Below, one piece after another: positions 27,133-35,317 of a stretch of 64,000 nt of DNA. Each line of letters opens with the position of its first letter. The stretch's first letter is position 1. The notes below the pieces were generated by a model, which made no database searches, was not told where the DNA came from, and saw nothing but the letters and a program-made list of their open reading frames with translations. A program made the position numbers and the translations under genes. Source of the DNA: Nitrincola iocasae (lineage in GTDB: Bacteria; Pseudomonadota; Gammaproteobacteria; Pseudomonadales; Balneatricaceae); NCBI RefSeq assembly GCF_008727795.1, contig NZ_CP044222.1:682001-746000 (forward strand), written 5' to 3'.

Positions 27133-27284
27133 GGCTAGCTAGGTTAGTGCCATGCTGGGGTGGTGGTATCGCTTTGGTGTGACACGCTTTTCGTCATCCA
27201 TGACCGCTCGACTGGCGCCGTCCCTGGCGCCAGACGGTCCCACCAAAACGATACCACCACCCCGCCTACAGTCCTGTGCTAGCC
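27133..27284. repeat. Nested inverted-repeat element 1
   Basis: Three concentric inverted repeats. The outermost is GGCTAGC / GCTAGCC at 27133-27139 and 27278-27284. The main 23-bp arms at 27157-27179 and 27241-27263 (GGGGTGGTGGTATCG plus TTTGGTG) pair at 22 of 23 positions. The inner CTGGCGCC / GGCGCCAG is at 27212-27219 and 27226-27233. The size of about 150 bp, dyad design and lack of coding capacity fit a REP/MITE-like intergenic element. Confidence 0.75.
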
Positions 27285-27407
27285 TCAGAGCAAACAGCTG
27301 GGTTGTAGCATAGACCACCGAATTAAGGTCAGGATTCGGCAGTATTGTAAGGGTTTTCGACAAACACCGATTTTAAGCTGACTTTACGCAGGCACCCAAG
27401 TTGATGG

Positions 27408-27513
27408 GGGCTGATGGGATCGGATTTGGCTGACCCAGTGCGCCATGGATGGCGCACTGGAGCCCCCAGGGATGGGTTTACGGCGTGTCAGCCAGATCCG
27501 ATCCCATTAGCCC
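27408..27513. repeat. Nested inverted-repeat element 2
   Basis: Outer arms at 27408-27434 and 27487-27513 (GGGCT-n-ATGGGATCGGAT-n-TGGCTGAC) pair with two mismatches. An inner perfect 11-bp dyad CAGTGCGCCAT / ATGGCGCACTG lies at 27436-27446 and 27449-27459. The segment CAGGGATGGGTTTACGGCGTG at 27467-27487 resembles a motif I recall in intergenic repeats of marine gammaproteobacteria. Architecture parallels element 1, 123 bp away. Confidence 0.75.
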
Positions 27514-27566
27514 AAGGTCACTCATAGCCAAGGCCGCCTATGAGCCCAAGTCACAGAACAGCATAA

Positions 27567-28631
27567 TCAGATCAGTGCTGCAATCGCTTCGCCCATCTCG
27601 GTGGTGCTGGCGGTACCACCTAAATCAGGTGTACGTGGTCCTTTCGCCAGGACCGTTTCGATGGCGTTGAGCATGGCATCATGGGCCTCGGTACAGCCGA
27701 GGAAATTCAGCATCAACGCGGCAGACCAGATCATGGCTACGGGGTTGGCAATATTCTGGCCATAGATATCCGGTGCTGAGCCGTGTACAGGTTCAAACAG
27801 GGAAGGAAAAAGGCCTTCAGGATTCAGGTTGGCTGAGGGCGCCAGGCCGATGGTGCCGGTGCAGGCTGGCCCGAGATCTGACAGGATGTCGCCGAACAGG
27901 TTGCTGGCGACTACGACATCAAAACGGTCGGGTTGCAGTACGAAGCGGGCAGAGAGAATGTCGATATGCTGCTTGTCGATGCTAATGTCCGGGTAATGCG
28001 CTGCCATGGCGTCGGCACGCTCATCCCACCAGGGCATGCTGATGGCAATGCCGTTGCTTTTGGTGGCGACGGTCAGGTGATTTCTGGCGCGGCTTTGGGC
28101 AAGTTCAAAAGCATATTTTAGTACCCGGTCAGTGCCGTAGCGGGTAAAGACGGATTCCTGTATCACCACCTCACGCTCTGTCCCTTCGAAAATGCGACCA
28201 CCCAGGTTGGTGTATTCCCCTTCGGTGTTTTCACGCACCACGTAAAAATCGATATCACCGGCTTTACGGCCAGCCAAAGGGCAGGGCACACCTTCAAACA
28301 GACGCACTGGGCGCAGATTAATGTATTGGTCAAATTCACGGCGAAATTTCAGTAGCGATCCCCAAAGCGAAATATGGTCAGGTACGGTTTCCGGCCAGCC
28401 TGCGGCACCGAACAGGATCGCATCCATACCAGAAAGCTGGGCCTTCCAGTCATCCGGCATCATCTGGCCATGTTGCTGATAATAGTCACAGCTGGCCCAT
28501 TCAATAGGGGTGTAATTCAGGTTGATATTAAAGCGCTCAGCGGCCACTTGCAGGGCACGCAGCGCTTCGGGCATCACTTCCTTACCTATGCCGTCCCCAG
28601 CGATGACTGCAATATTGAATGACTGATTCAT
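27567..28631 (-). CDS. D-malate / tartrate dehydrogenase (decarboxylating)
   Basis: A 354-residue NAD-dependent beta-decarboxylating dehydrogenase. It starts with IAVIAGDGIGKEVMPEALRAL and has LLKFRREFDQYINLRPVRLFEG near residue 93 (substrate arginines), DFYVVRENTEGEYTNLGGR near 127, DVVVASNLFGDILSDLGPA near 222 (catalytic metal-binding aspartates) and HGSAPDIYGQNIANPVAMIWSAA near 262. The ENTEGEY and QYINLRPVR sequences place it with DmlA/tartrate dehydrogenase rather than LeuB or isocitrate dehydrogenase. The divergent LysR gene is probably its activator. Confidence 0.88.
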   Translation of the reverse strand: MNQSFNIAVIAGDGIGKEVMPEALRALQVAAERFNINLNYTPIEWASCDYYQQHGQMMPDDWKAQLSGMDAILFGAAGWPETVPDHISLWGSLLKFRREFDQYINLRPVRLFEGVPCPLAGRKAGDIDFYVVRENTEGEYTNLGGRIFEGTEREVVIQESVFTRYGTDRVLKYAFELAQSRARNHLTVATKSNGIAISMPWWDERADAMAAHYPDISIDKQHIDILSARFVLQPDRFDVVVASNLFGDILSDLGPACTGTIGLAPSANLNPEGLFPSLFEPVHGSAPDIYGQNIANPVAMIWSAALMLNFLGCTEAHDAMLNAIETVLAKGPRTPDLGGTASTTEMGEAIAALI

Positions 28632-28646
28632 ATTCGATTCTCCTAA

Positions 28647-28664
28647 GTTAATATGGCTATATTA
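28647..28664. promoter_or_regulatory. Dyad in the dehydrogenase/LysR divergent promoter
   Basis: TTAATAT-ggct-ATATTAA: 7-bp perfect arms around 4 bp, in the 88-bp gap between the divergent starts. Size and AT-rich T-N11-A form match LysR-type operator sites. Assigned by eye. Confidence 0.5.
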
Positions 28665-28719
28665 ATTGTGTACAAAATGAATACAATACCGTTTCCAGTT
28701 AACCTACTGTTTCCATATC

Positions 28720-29631
28720 ATGCATAAAAGTCCATCGAATGATGATTTGCGAGTGTTTATACAAGTGGCTGAAAAAGCCAGTTTTGCCGCGGCGGCGGTC
28801 GATCTGGGTGTGTCAGTGGCTTATATCAGCAAGCGCATACGTAGCCTTGAATCGGCATTGAATACCCGTTTATTGCACCGTACAACACGTCGTGTGAGTG
28901 TGACAGAGCAAGGTGAAAAGGTGCTGCGTCGGGCTAAGCAGATCCTGGATGATATTGACCAGCTCTATGAAGAGGTTGCTCAGACACGACAAACGCCAAG
29001 CGGGGTGCTGCGCATCAGTTCCAGCTTTGGTTTTGGTCGTCAGCAGGTTGCCCCGGCTTTGGCTGCCTTGACTGAACAATACCCGGAATTGGCTGTGCGT
29101 TTTGAAGTGTTTGACCGTCTGATTGATGTGATGGGTGAGGGCTTTGATCTGGATGTGCGTATTGGTGAAGAGATAGCCAGCCACCTGATCGCACGTAAGC
29201 TGGCAGATAACCAGCGGCTGCTCTGCGCGGCTCCTACCTATCTGGATACGCGAGGGGAACCACAAACCCTGGCCGAACTGGCAGCACATGAATGTCTGGT
29301 GATCAAAGAACGGGACCACCCATTTGGCTTGTGGCGCCTGGAATCAGTGCAGGGTGAAAAGCAGATACGGGTACAGGGGCGCTTGTCATCCAATCATGGT
29401 GAAATCGCTTTGCAGTGGGCGCTTCAGGGAAAGGGCATACTGCTGCGCTCGGCATGGGAGGTGGCGCCATTGATCGAGGCTGGAAAGTTGCGACAAATAT
29501 TGCCGGAATACTGGCAAACTGCCAATGTCTGGGCCGTCTATCCGCAGCGCTTAGCAGACTCAGCTAAAGTGCGTGCCTGTGTCGAACACTTGCAGCAGTG
29601 GTTTGCGCCATTAGAGCCCCTATACAGGTAA
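28720..29631 (+). CDS. LysR-family transcriptional regulator (DmlR-like)
   Basis: A 303-residue LysR regulator. The N-terminal winged helix (residues 1-65) contains FIQVAEKASFAAAAVDLGVSVAYISKRIRSLE, followed by LLHRTTRRVSVTEQG, and the C-terminal effector domain covers about residues 90-295. It is divergent from the malate/tartrate dehydrogenase gene with 88 bp between starts, the classical arrangement for a LysR activator and its target. The TTAATATGGCTATATTAA dyad at 28647-28664 in that gap is a candidate binding site. Confidence 0.88.
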   Translation: MHKSPSNDDLRVFIQVAEKASFAAAAVDLGVSVAYISKRIRSLESALNTRLLHRTTRRVSVTEQGEKVLRRAKQILDDIDQLYEEVAQTRQTPSGVLRISSSFGFGRQQVAPALAALTEQYPELAVRFEVFDRLIDVMGEGFDLDVRIGEEIASHLIARKLADNQRLLCAAPTYLDTRGEPQTLAELAAHECLVIKERDHPFGLWRLESVQGEKQIRVQGRLSSNHGEIALQWALQGKGILLRSAWEVAPLIEAGKLRQILPEYWQTANVWAVYPQRLADSAKVRACVEHLQQWFAPLEPLYR

Positions 29632-29769
29632 TTCGGTACACGCGTCACCCCGCGTGGGTAGCTGGTATGTGTGGCAACGGACAGATGAAATCGCGACCCT
29701 CCGGTATGCTTGGTTATCGCAGACAGTTGTAGTGTCATGCTTCCCAAGTCTCCCCATCGAGGTATTATC

Positions 29770-30009
29770 ATGAGCATCTTTAACAATCGTTCTATCAATT
29801 CATCGCCCAGGCTTTTTCTTGGTGTGGCGACCATCGCGGTACTGCTCGGTCTCGGCGGTTGTGCTGGGATGTCGAACCAGGACAAAAATACGGCGGCCGG
29901 TGCCGGTATTGGTGCAGTTGGCGGTGCGGTGTTGACCGGCGGCAGTGCGATCGGAACAGTGGGTGGTGCCGCCGTCGGTGGCCTCATCGGCCGTGAAGTT
30001 AGTAAGTAG
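29770..30009 (+). CDS. Glycine-zipper lipoprotein (OsmB-like)
   Basis: A 79-residue small lipoprotein. The signal peptide ends in a lipobox with Cys about 31 (LGLGGC), and the remainder is a glycine zipper (AAGAGIGAVGGAVLTGGSAIGTVGGAAVGGLIGRE) like OsmB/2TM glycine-zipper proteins. It is probably an outer-membrane lipoprotein induced by stress. The ATG at 29770 is chosen because it starts the signal peptide; it is preceded by CGAGGTATTATC. Confidence 0.75.
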   Translation: MSIFNNRSINSSPRLFLGVATIAVLLGLGGCAGMSNQDKNTAAGAGIGAVGGAVLTGGSAIGTVGGAAVGGLIGREVSK

Positions 30010-30100
30010 GTGTTAAACAGTCAGTCAAGCTTGAGTGTGGCAGGCTGTCGGTGGAATGGGTCTGGCTCGTTCAGTTCGTTCAAGCACTGGAGTGCGAAAT

Positions 30101-31150
30101 ATGCCTAAACGTTATCGCGCACCAAGCTGGAACACGATCATGTCGCGTGGACTCTCGACGGCTACGAAAAAGGCGCTGCGCGCAGGAACCCGAGCAGTCA
30201 AGCGAGCGAGTACTCGCACAGTTACCCACACAGTTACCAAAGCGATCAAGCGGCGCGTGGACGCGACCAAGCCACCACCAGGTGCGGGCCGCTGGATCCG
30301 CGGGCTTGCTGTAGGGACAGCTGGAGCGCGCCGCTTCCGCGTGTATCGTCCGCTAGGCATCCGTGCGAATGAGCACGTGCCTCTGCTGGTCATGCTGCAT
30401 GGTTGTGGCCAGGATGCCCGCAGCTTTGCGGTAAGTACTCGCATGAATCAAATTGCAGATCGTGAGCGCTTTCTGGTGCTTTACCCTGAACAGGATCGCC
30501 TGTCCAATGCGCAGGGCTGCTGGAACTGGTTTGATACGATGGCCACCGGGCGTGCGTTTGGAGAAGTTGAGTTGATCATGAATGCAATTGATCAGGTCAA
30601 CTTGCTTTATCCGGTGGATCCTGCTCGGGTTGCGGTAGCGGGCCTGTCCGCCGGGGCCAGCATGGCGGTGCTGCTGGTTTCTCGTCACCCGGAGCGCTTC
30701 AGGGCAGTGGTGATGCATTCCGGCATACCCACCGGCACTGCACATTCCACGCTGACAGCAGTCGGTGCGATGAATGGATTCCTGGGGGCAGGACGTCTGG
30801 ATGCTTCGCCAACAGTTATGGCTGAGTCCTGGCCGTCCTTGATGGTGATTCACGGTGATGGGGATAGCGTGGTGGCTGCCAGTAATGGACAGGCAGCAGT
30901 AAACGCCTGGGCCAAAGCCGCTGGTGCACGCACATGTGCATCACGCAATATACAGCGCGGCAAACGCTACCCGATGACTGTAACAGACTTCAAGTGTGGC
31001 GTGAAAACGGTGGCGACGCTGGTTGGCATTGAATCTCTCGGGCATGCGTGGAGCGGTGGCGCCGCCAGTAGTGGCGAGTTTAGTGACGCGCGCGGGCCTG
31101 ATGCATCGCGCATGGTGTGGGCGTTTGTCGCGCAGCAATTTCGTGCATGA
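30101..31150 (+). CDS. PHB-depolymerase-family esterase with basic N-terminal extension
   Basis: A 349-residue alpha/beta hydrolase of the LpqC/PHB depolymerase family. The catalytic core has LLVMLHGCGQDARSFAVSTRMN near residue 90 (oxyanion region), the nucleophile elbow AVAGLSAGASMAVLL near 180, VIHGDGDSVV near 248 (acid) and SLGHAWSGG near 315 (His). The first 75 residues are rich in Arg, Lys and Thr (repeated TVTHTVTKAIKRR-type sequence), without a signal peptide. This suggests an intracellular enzyme that binds DNA or polymer granules. The start at 30101 has GGAG upstream. Confidence 0.82.
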   Translation: MPKRYRAPSWNTIMSRGLSTATKKALRAGTRAVKRASTRTVTHTVTKAIKRRVDATKPPPGAGRWIRGLAVGTAGARRFRVYRPLGIRANEHVPLLVMLHGCGQDARSFAVSTRMNQIADRERFLVLYPEQDRLSNAQGCWNWFDTMATGRAFGEVELIMNAIDQVNLLYPVDPARVAVAGLSAGASMAVLLVSRHPERFRAVVMHSGIPTGTAHSTLTAVGAMNGFLGAGRLDASPTVMAESWPSLMVIHGDGDSVVAASNGQAAVNAWAKAAGARTCASRNIQRGKRYPMTVTDFKCGVKTVATLVGIESLGHAWSGGAASSGEFSDARGPDASRMVWAFVAQQFRA

Positions 31151-31181
31151 TGCCCGGTAGTGGCGTGTCGAGTGCTGAATG

Positions 31182-31200
31182 AGCCTTGCTGTGCAAGGCT
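31182..31200 (+). terminator. Hairpin after the PHB-esterase gene
   Basis: An 8-bp perfect stem AGCCTTGC / GCAAGGCT with a 3-nt loop lies 31 bp after the esterase stop. It is followed by TTGTGC and a TATAAT at 31206-31211 that may serve the next small gene. There is no T-tract, so its role as a terminator is uncertain. Confidence 0.45.
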
Positions 31201-31305
31201 TGTGCTATAATGCATCCTTATCCTGCCGTGTGCGTCAACACACAGAACCCGGTTTGTTCAAGGCGTAGCCTGTGAATCGATCCAAATCAATCTAAAGGTA
31301 TGCAT

Positions 31306-31461
31306 ATGAATATCAATCTAGCCCTAGCGCCACTGATATCCCTGATCGCCGGGATCCTCATTCTAATCATGCCGCGGCTGCTCAATTACATCGTCGCGAT
31401 CTATCTGATCGTTATCGGTGTGATCGGTCTATTCGGCGTGGGCAGTCTCAACTTTCGTTAA
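31306..31461 (+). CDS. Small DUF3096 membrane protein (51 residues)
   Basis: A very hydrophobic protein beginning MNINLALAPLISLIAGILIL and continuing with MPRLLNYIVAIYLIVIGVIG, giving two membrane helices joined by the Pro-Arg turn. This matches the DUF3096 family of short bacterial membrane proteins. The ribosome site AAAGGT lies 7 bp upstream, and a TATAAT at 31206-31211 may be its promoter, leaving a leader of about 90 nt. The function of the family is unknown. The downstream ABC transporter is on the other strand. Confidence 0.8.
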   Translation: MNINLALAPLISLIAGILILIMPRLLNYIVAIYLIVIGVIGLFGVGSLNFR

Positions 31462-31514
31462 ATGTATGACCTGTGCTTTCTGGCGCATGGGTCTGCGCCC
31501 TTGTTAAAACAGGG

Positions 31515-33398
31515 TTAGTCCAACCGATAGCCCTTGGCCTGCAGATGAAATAGCTCAGCATAGCGTCCGTTTTCTGCCAGGAGTGACGCATGATTGCCTT
31601 GCTCGATAATTTCCCCATTGCGCAGTAGCAAAATATTATCGGCCATTCTGACCGTGGAAAAACGGTGTGAAATTAAAATTACCATACGTTGTCTGGCGTG
31701 GCTGCGAAAATGCTCAAAAATTTGGGCTTCAGCTTCGGCATCCATAGCGGCGGTGGGTTCATCCAGTACCAGTATGTCTGCTTTGGAGCGCATAAAGGCG
31801 CGTCCCAAGGCAATTTTTTGCCACTGGCCGCCTGAGAGCTCCTGACCTCCCTTAAACCAGCGTCCCAGTTGGGTATGGTACTGATCATTCAACTGGTTGA
31901 TGAACGGATCTGCCAGACCGAGACGACCCGCTTCTTGCCAGCGTGCTTCATTGTTGAATTCAGAAACATCACCGGCACCGAGGTTTTCACCGACCAAAAA
32001 CTGATAGCGGACAAAATCCTGAAAAATAACCCCCACACGCTCCCTCAGACTTTGAGGATCCCATTCGTTCAGGTTCAGTCCATCCAGTAGAATGCGACCG
32101 TCATCAGGGCGATAGAGACGTGTGAGTAATTTGATCAGGGTGGTTTTCCCTGATCCATTTTCGCCCACTAATGCCAGGCTTTGTCCCGGAGGCAGGTGTA
32201 AGGATATACGCTTGATGGCTGGTTTATTGGCGCCGGGGTAGGTGAAGCTGACAGCTTCAAAGCGTATGCCGTCATTCGGTAAGGGGCCTAGTTGCGCGCT
32301 GCCGGATTCGGTTTCAACCGGTTGCTCCAGATACTCATAGAGGTTGGACAGGTAGAGGTTATCTTCATACATGCCGCTGATAGCGGTCAGATTGGTGCTG
32401 ATGGCCGCTTGTCCCTGCTTGAAAATGAGCAAGTACATGGTCATTTCTCCGAGGGTAATTAATCCCTGAATAGCTTCAACTACTATCCAGGCATAAGCGG
32501 CGTAGAAAGCAAGTGTCCCTAACAGGCCCAGCGCAAACCCCCAGAGATCACGACGAATAATCAGGCGTTTTTCTGCACTAAAGAGCGTGTTAAAAATGGC
32601 TTTGTAGCGATCCAGCAACAGGGTGCCGAGTCCAAATAGCTTAACTTCCTTGATCGAGTCTTCACGTGCCAGTAGTGTTTCCAGGTACATCTGCTTGCGT
32701 AGTTCTGGAGAACGCCAACGTGATAACTGAAATGCATCTCCGGAAAATTTCGCTTCGGAAATAAATACCGGTAAAGCCGCGATAAACAGCACCAGTAAAG
32801 CCCAGGGTGAGAACTGCACCAGCAATACTGCAAAGCTGGCCAGGGCAATGGAGTTCTGGATCAGGCTGAAGGTTTTATTCACCAAAGCCAGTGGTCGGGT
32901 CGAGGCTTCGCGTCTTGCCCGCGTTAATTTATCGTAAAATTCTGAATCTTCAAATTGGGCTAATGACAGTGTCTGGGCTTTTTCCAGAATCATCACATTG
33001 ACACGTTGACCCATCAGTGCCTTTAGTAGTGATTGCTGTGCTGACAGGCCGCGCTGTGCAGCAGCCAGTGTCGTAATAACCAGCCCTTCCAGTGCAACGA
33101 TTTTCATAATCGGCCAGTAATCAACAGCTCCCTGCTGCTGATAGGTGTTGATTGCCGCGAGCACACCATCGACGATCAGTTGGCCCAGGTAAGCAGCCAA
33201 GGCAGGCATGACACCCGCGATTAGTGTCAACAGCATCAGCCCCCAGGTCAGTGGACGCGAGGTGCTCCAGACTAGCTGTAAGGCCCGTTGGCTGTATTGA
33301 AACACGGACAGAAAGTCGCGCAGCTTACTAGTGGTTTTGGTGGGCCAGTCAGGTTTTGCAGCCAAGTCGCTATCCTCAGAGTCTGTCAGCAAGATCAT
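31515..33398 (-). CDS. ABC transporter, fused permease and ATPase
   Basis: A 627-residue half-size exporter. A six-helix membrane domain spans about residues 50-340, and the C-terminal ATPase has Walker A LVGENGSGKTTLI near 410, signature ELSGGQWQKIALGRAF near 520 and Walker B DILVLDEPTAAMD near 543, with the H-loop in LISHRFSTVR. It probably works as a homodimer. Substrate unknown; no accessory gene is present. The 39-bp gap to comF on the same strand allows co-transcription. Confidence 0.88.
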   Translation of the reverse strand: MILLTDSEDSDLAAKPDWPTKTTSKLRDFLSVFQYSQRALQLVWSTSRPLTWGLMLLTLIAGVMPALAAYLGQLIVDGVLAAINTYQQQGAVDYWPIMKIVALEGLVITTLAAAQRGLSAQQSLLKALMGQRVNVMILEKAQTLSLAQFEDSEFYDKLTRARREASTRPLALVNKTFSLIQNSIALASFAVLLVQFSPWALLVLFIAALPVFISEAKFSGDAFQLSRWRSPELRKQMYLETLLAREDSIKEVKLFGLGTLLLDRYKAIFNTLFSAEKRLIIRRDLWGFALGLLGTLAFYAAYAWIVVEAIQGLITLGEMTMYLLIFKQGQAAISTNLTAISGMYEDNLYLSNLYEYLEQPVETESGSAQLGPLPNDGIRFEAVSFTYPGANKPAIKRISLHLPPGQSLALVGENGSGKTTLIKLLTRLYRPDDGRILLDGLNLNEWDPQSLRERVGVIFQDFVRYQFLVGENLGAGDVSEFNNEARWQEAGRLGLADPFINQLNDQYHTQLGRWFKGGQELSGGQWQKIALGRAFMRSKADILVLDEPTAAMDAEAEAQIFEHFRSHARQRMVILISHRFSTVRMADNILLLRNGEIIEQGNHASLLAENGRYAELFHLQAKGYRLD

Positions 33399-33437
33399 GA
33401 AACTGCATCAATATTACAGGATTATCACTTGCAATTC

Positions 33438-34142
33438 TCAATCACGGTCAGGCTCTGGTGTGCGCGCCAGGACCCAGACTTGAACCTGGCTGGCGCCCTG
33501 GTTTTTCAACAAGGCTGCAATTTCATCAGCAGTAGCCCCTGTGGTCATGATGTCATCAATCAGTGCAACGCTTTTTGGTAGCTCACCGTGAATACTGAAA
33601 GCACCTTTGAGGTTCGACCGTCGGGCCGCCGCATGCAGTGTCATTTGTTTCGCCCGGCGGTGTACCTTGCGAAGCTGTCCTGAATGACAACGAATCTGCA
33701 GCTTTCGACTGAGTCTTTCGGCCAGCAGTTCGGCCTGATTGAAGCCACGCAGGGCTTCATCAATGGGGTGCATGGGAACGGGTATGAGTAGATCCGGCCA
33801 GGTTTCACAGCGATCCTGAAGGTGATGGACCAATAATTCAGCCAACCAGCCAAGTGCCTGGATGCGGCGCTGATATTTGATTCCCGGCAGCAGGCTATTG
33901 ATTGGGAAACGGTATTCAAGTGGTGCTTCGGTGCGATCGAACTTGAATGATTTTTGCTGGCAGAGGCTGCAGGGTTGATCGGGAGAGGATCGTGGCAGGC
34001 CGCAGATTGGGCAGCCCAGCAGTAGCCAAGGCAGATCGGCATGACAGTCTTCACACAAGCCACTAATCTCAGCAGGTTGAAGCTGGCAAAGCGAACATTG
34101 CTGGTTAAAAAATAAACTATAGTTAACTTTGTTAAAAATCAT
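33438..34142 (-). CDS. comF: ComF family phosphoribosyltransferase-like protein
   Basis: A 234-residue protein with an N-terminal zinc-finger-like part (CSLCQLQPAEISGLCEDCH, then CPICGLPRSSPDQPCSLC) and a C-terminal PRTase domain with the PRPP loop VALIDDIMTTGATADEIAALL near residue 196. ComF proteins assist uptake and processing of transforming single-stranded DNA. The gene is divergent from bioB; comF next to bioB is a common gammaproteobacterial arrangement. Confidence 0.88.
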   Translation of the reverse strand: MIFNKVNYSLFFNQQCSLCQLQPAEISGLCEDCHADLPWLLLGCPICGLPRSSPDQPCSLCQQKSFKFDRTEAPLEYRFPINSLLPGIKYQRRIQALGWLAELLVHHLQDRCETWPDLLIPVPMHPIDEALRGFNQAELLAERLSRKLQIRCHSGQLRKVHRRAKQMTLHAAARRSNLKGAFSIHGELPKSVALIDDIMTTGATADEIAALLKNQGASQVQVWVLARTPEPDRD

Positions 34143-34144
34143 AG

Positions 34145-34227
34145 GTTGACAAGTCCCTGTGTCAATTTACTATCATTGCCCAGTATCAGAGCTTTCCTGG
34201 CTCTTCTTTTACTGGCTTTAAGCCAGT
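34145..34227 (+). promoter_or_regulatory. Candidate bio promoter/operator region
   Basis: TTGACA at 34145 starts a dyad TTGACA-agtccctg-TGTCAA, with TATCAT-like sequence 19 bp further on as a possible -10. A second dyad ACTGGCTT-t-AAGCCAGT lies at 34211-34227. Neither matches the E. coli BirA box (TTGTAAACC with its mirror). Either could be the operator for the bioB operon, since the region separates divergent comF and bioB. Confidence 0.4.
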
Positions 34228-34258
34228 CTACTGTAAAACATTTGTGTAGGGTGATGCT

Positions 34259-35317
34259 ATGACCACCGAGGTTTCCGTTCGACATAACTGGCAGCATGCC
34301 GAAATCAGTGCGCTGTTTGATTTGCCTTTTACCGAGCTTATGTACCGAGCTCAGACTGTCCATCGGCAGTTTTTTGACCCTAACGCCGTGCAAATCAGTA
34401 CCTTATTATCGATCAAAACCGGTGCCTGTCCGGAAGACTGCAAATATTGCCCACAAAGTATCCATCATAACGCTGAGCTGGAAACAGAAAAGCTGATGCA
34501 GGTACAAGCGGTGCTTGAAGAAGCTCAAGCAGCTAAAACACAGGGCGCCAGCCGTTTCTGCATGGGCGCCGCCTGGAAACATCTGCGTGCCAAGGATATG
34601 CCTTACGTACTGGAGATGATTCAGGGAGTCAAAGCACTGGGGCTGGAAACCTGTATGACTCTGGGCATGCTCAAAGCGGAGCAGGCGCAGACCTTGTCGG
34701 CCGCGGGTCTGGATTATTACAACCACAATCTGGATACCTCTGAGGCGTTTTACGGCAATATTATCACCACCCGGAGTTATCAGGATCGGCTGGATACACT
34801 GGGGCATGTTCGGGCGGCTGGAATGAAAGTCTGTTGTGGCGGTATTCTGGGGCTGGGTGAATCGCGGACGGATCGAGTCAGTCTGTTGCAAACCCTGGCG
34901 TGCTTTCCTGAACACCCGGAATCTGTGCCGGTGAACCGGCTGGTGAGAGTGGCGGGAACCCCGTTGGCTGATGCGCCGGAACTGGATGCCTTTGAATTTA
35001 TTCGCACTCTGGCGGTTGCTCGAATACTGATGCCAGCATCACATGTGCGGTTATCGGCTGGCCGCACCGAAATGAATGAACAGATGCAGGCCTTGTGTTT
35101 TATGGCAGGTGCCAATTCTATTTTTTATGGTGATCGTCTGCTGACAACAGAGAATCCACAGGCTGAGGCGGATAAAGCCCTTTTCGCTAAGTTAGGACTA
35201 TATCCGGAAGCTGTGGAGATGGTGTCTGATGATGATTGTGAAACGGCGCTGATGCAGCGTATCGCAACCGAGCAGGATAAAGCCTTTTTTTACAATGCGG
35301 CCGAGTCGGGTCAGTGA
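34259..35317 (+). CDS. bioB: Biotin synthase
   Basis: Radical-SAM enzyme that inserts sulfur into dethiobiotin. The 352-residue protein has the radical SAM cluster motif GACPEDCKYCPQS (C-x3-C-x2-C) near residues 56-68, FCMGAAWKHLRAKDMPYV near 98, YNHNLDTSEAFYGNIITTRSY near 156, GLGESRTDRVSLL near 199 and RLSAGRTEM near 263 with the arginine ligand of the [2Fe-2S] cluster. It is first gene of bioB-bioF-bioH-bioC-bioD. Confidence 0.97.
   Translation: MTTEVSVRHNWQHAEISALFDLPFTELMYRAQTVHRQFFDPNAVQISTLLSIKTGACPEDCKYCPQSIHHNAELETEKLMQVQAVLEEAQAAKTQGASRFCMGAAWKHLRAKDMPYVLEMIQGVKALGLETCMTLGMLKAEQAQTLSAAGLDYYNHNLDTSEAFYGNIITTRSYQDRLDTLGHVRAAGMKVCCGGILGLGESRTDRVSLLQTLACFPEHPESVPVNRLVRVAGTPLADAPELDAFEFIRTLAVARILMPASHVRLSAGRTEMNEQMQALCFMAGANSIFYGDRLLTTENPQAEADKALFAKLGLYPEAVEMVSDDDCETALMQRIATEQDKAFFYNAAESGQ

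Larger units (their letters stand above)
26998..27566. other. Gene-free 569-bp region with palindromic elements
   Basis: No convincing gene is present. The left part (26998-27130) holds short GCTAGCAAG repeats and is AT-rich. The remainder is dominated by two large nested inverted-repeat elements, listed separately. Short open frames here read through the palindromes and have no ribosome sites. Confidence 0.7.

Noticed and set aside
27139..27363. Leftward 74-codon frame in the intergenic region
   Set aside because: It reads through the palindromic element, contains no family features and has no ribosome site.
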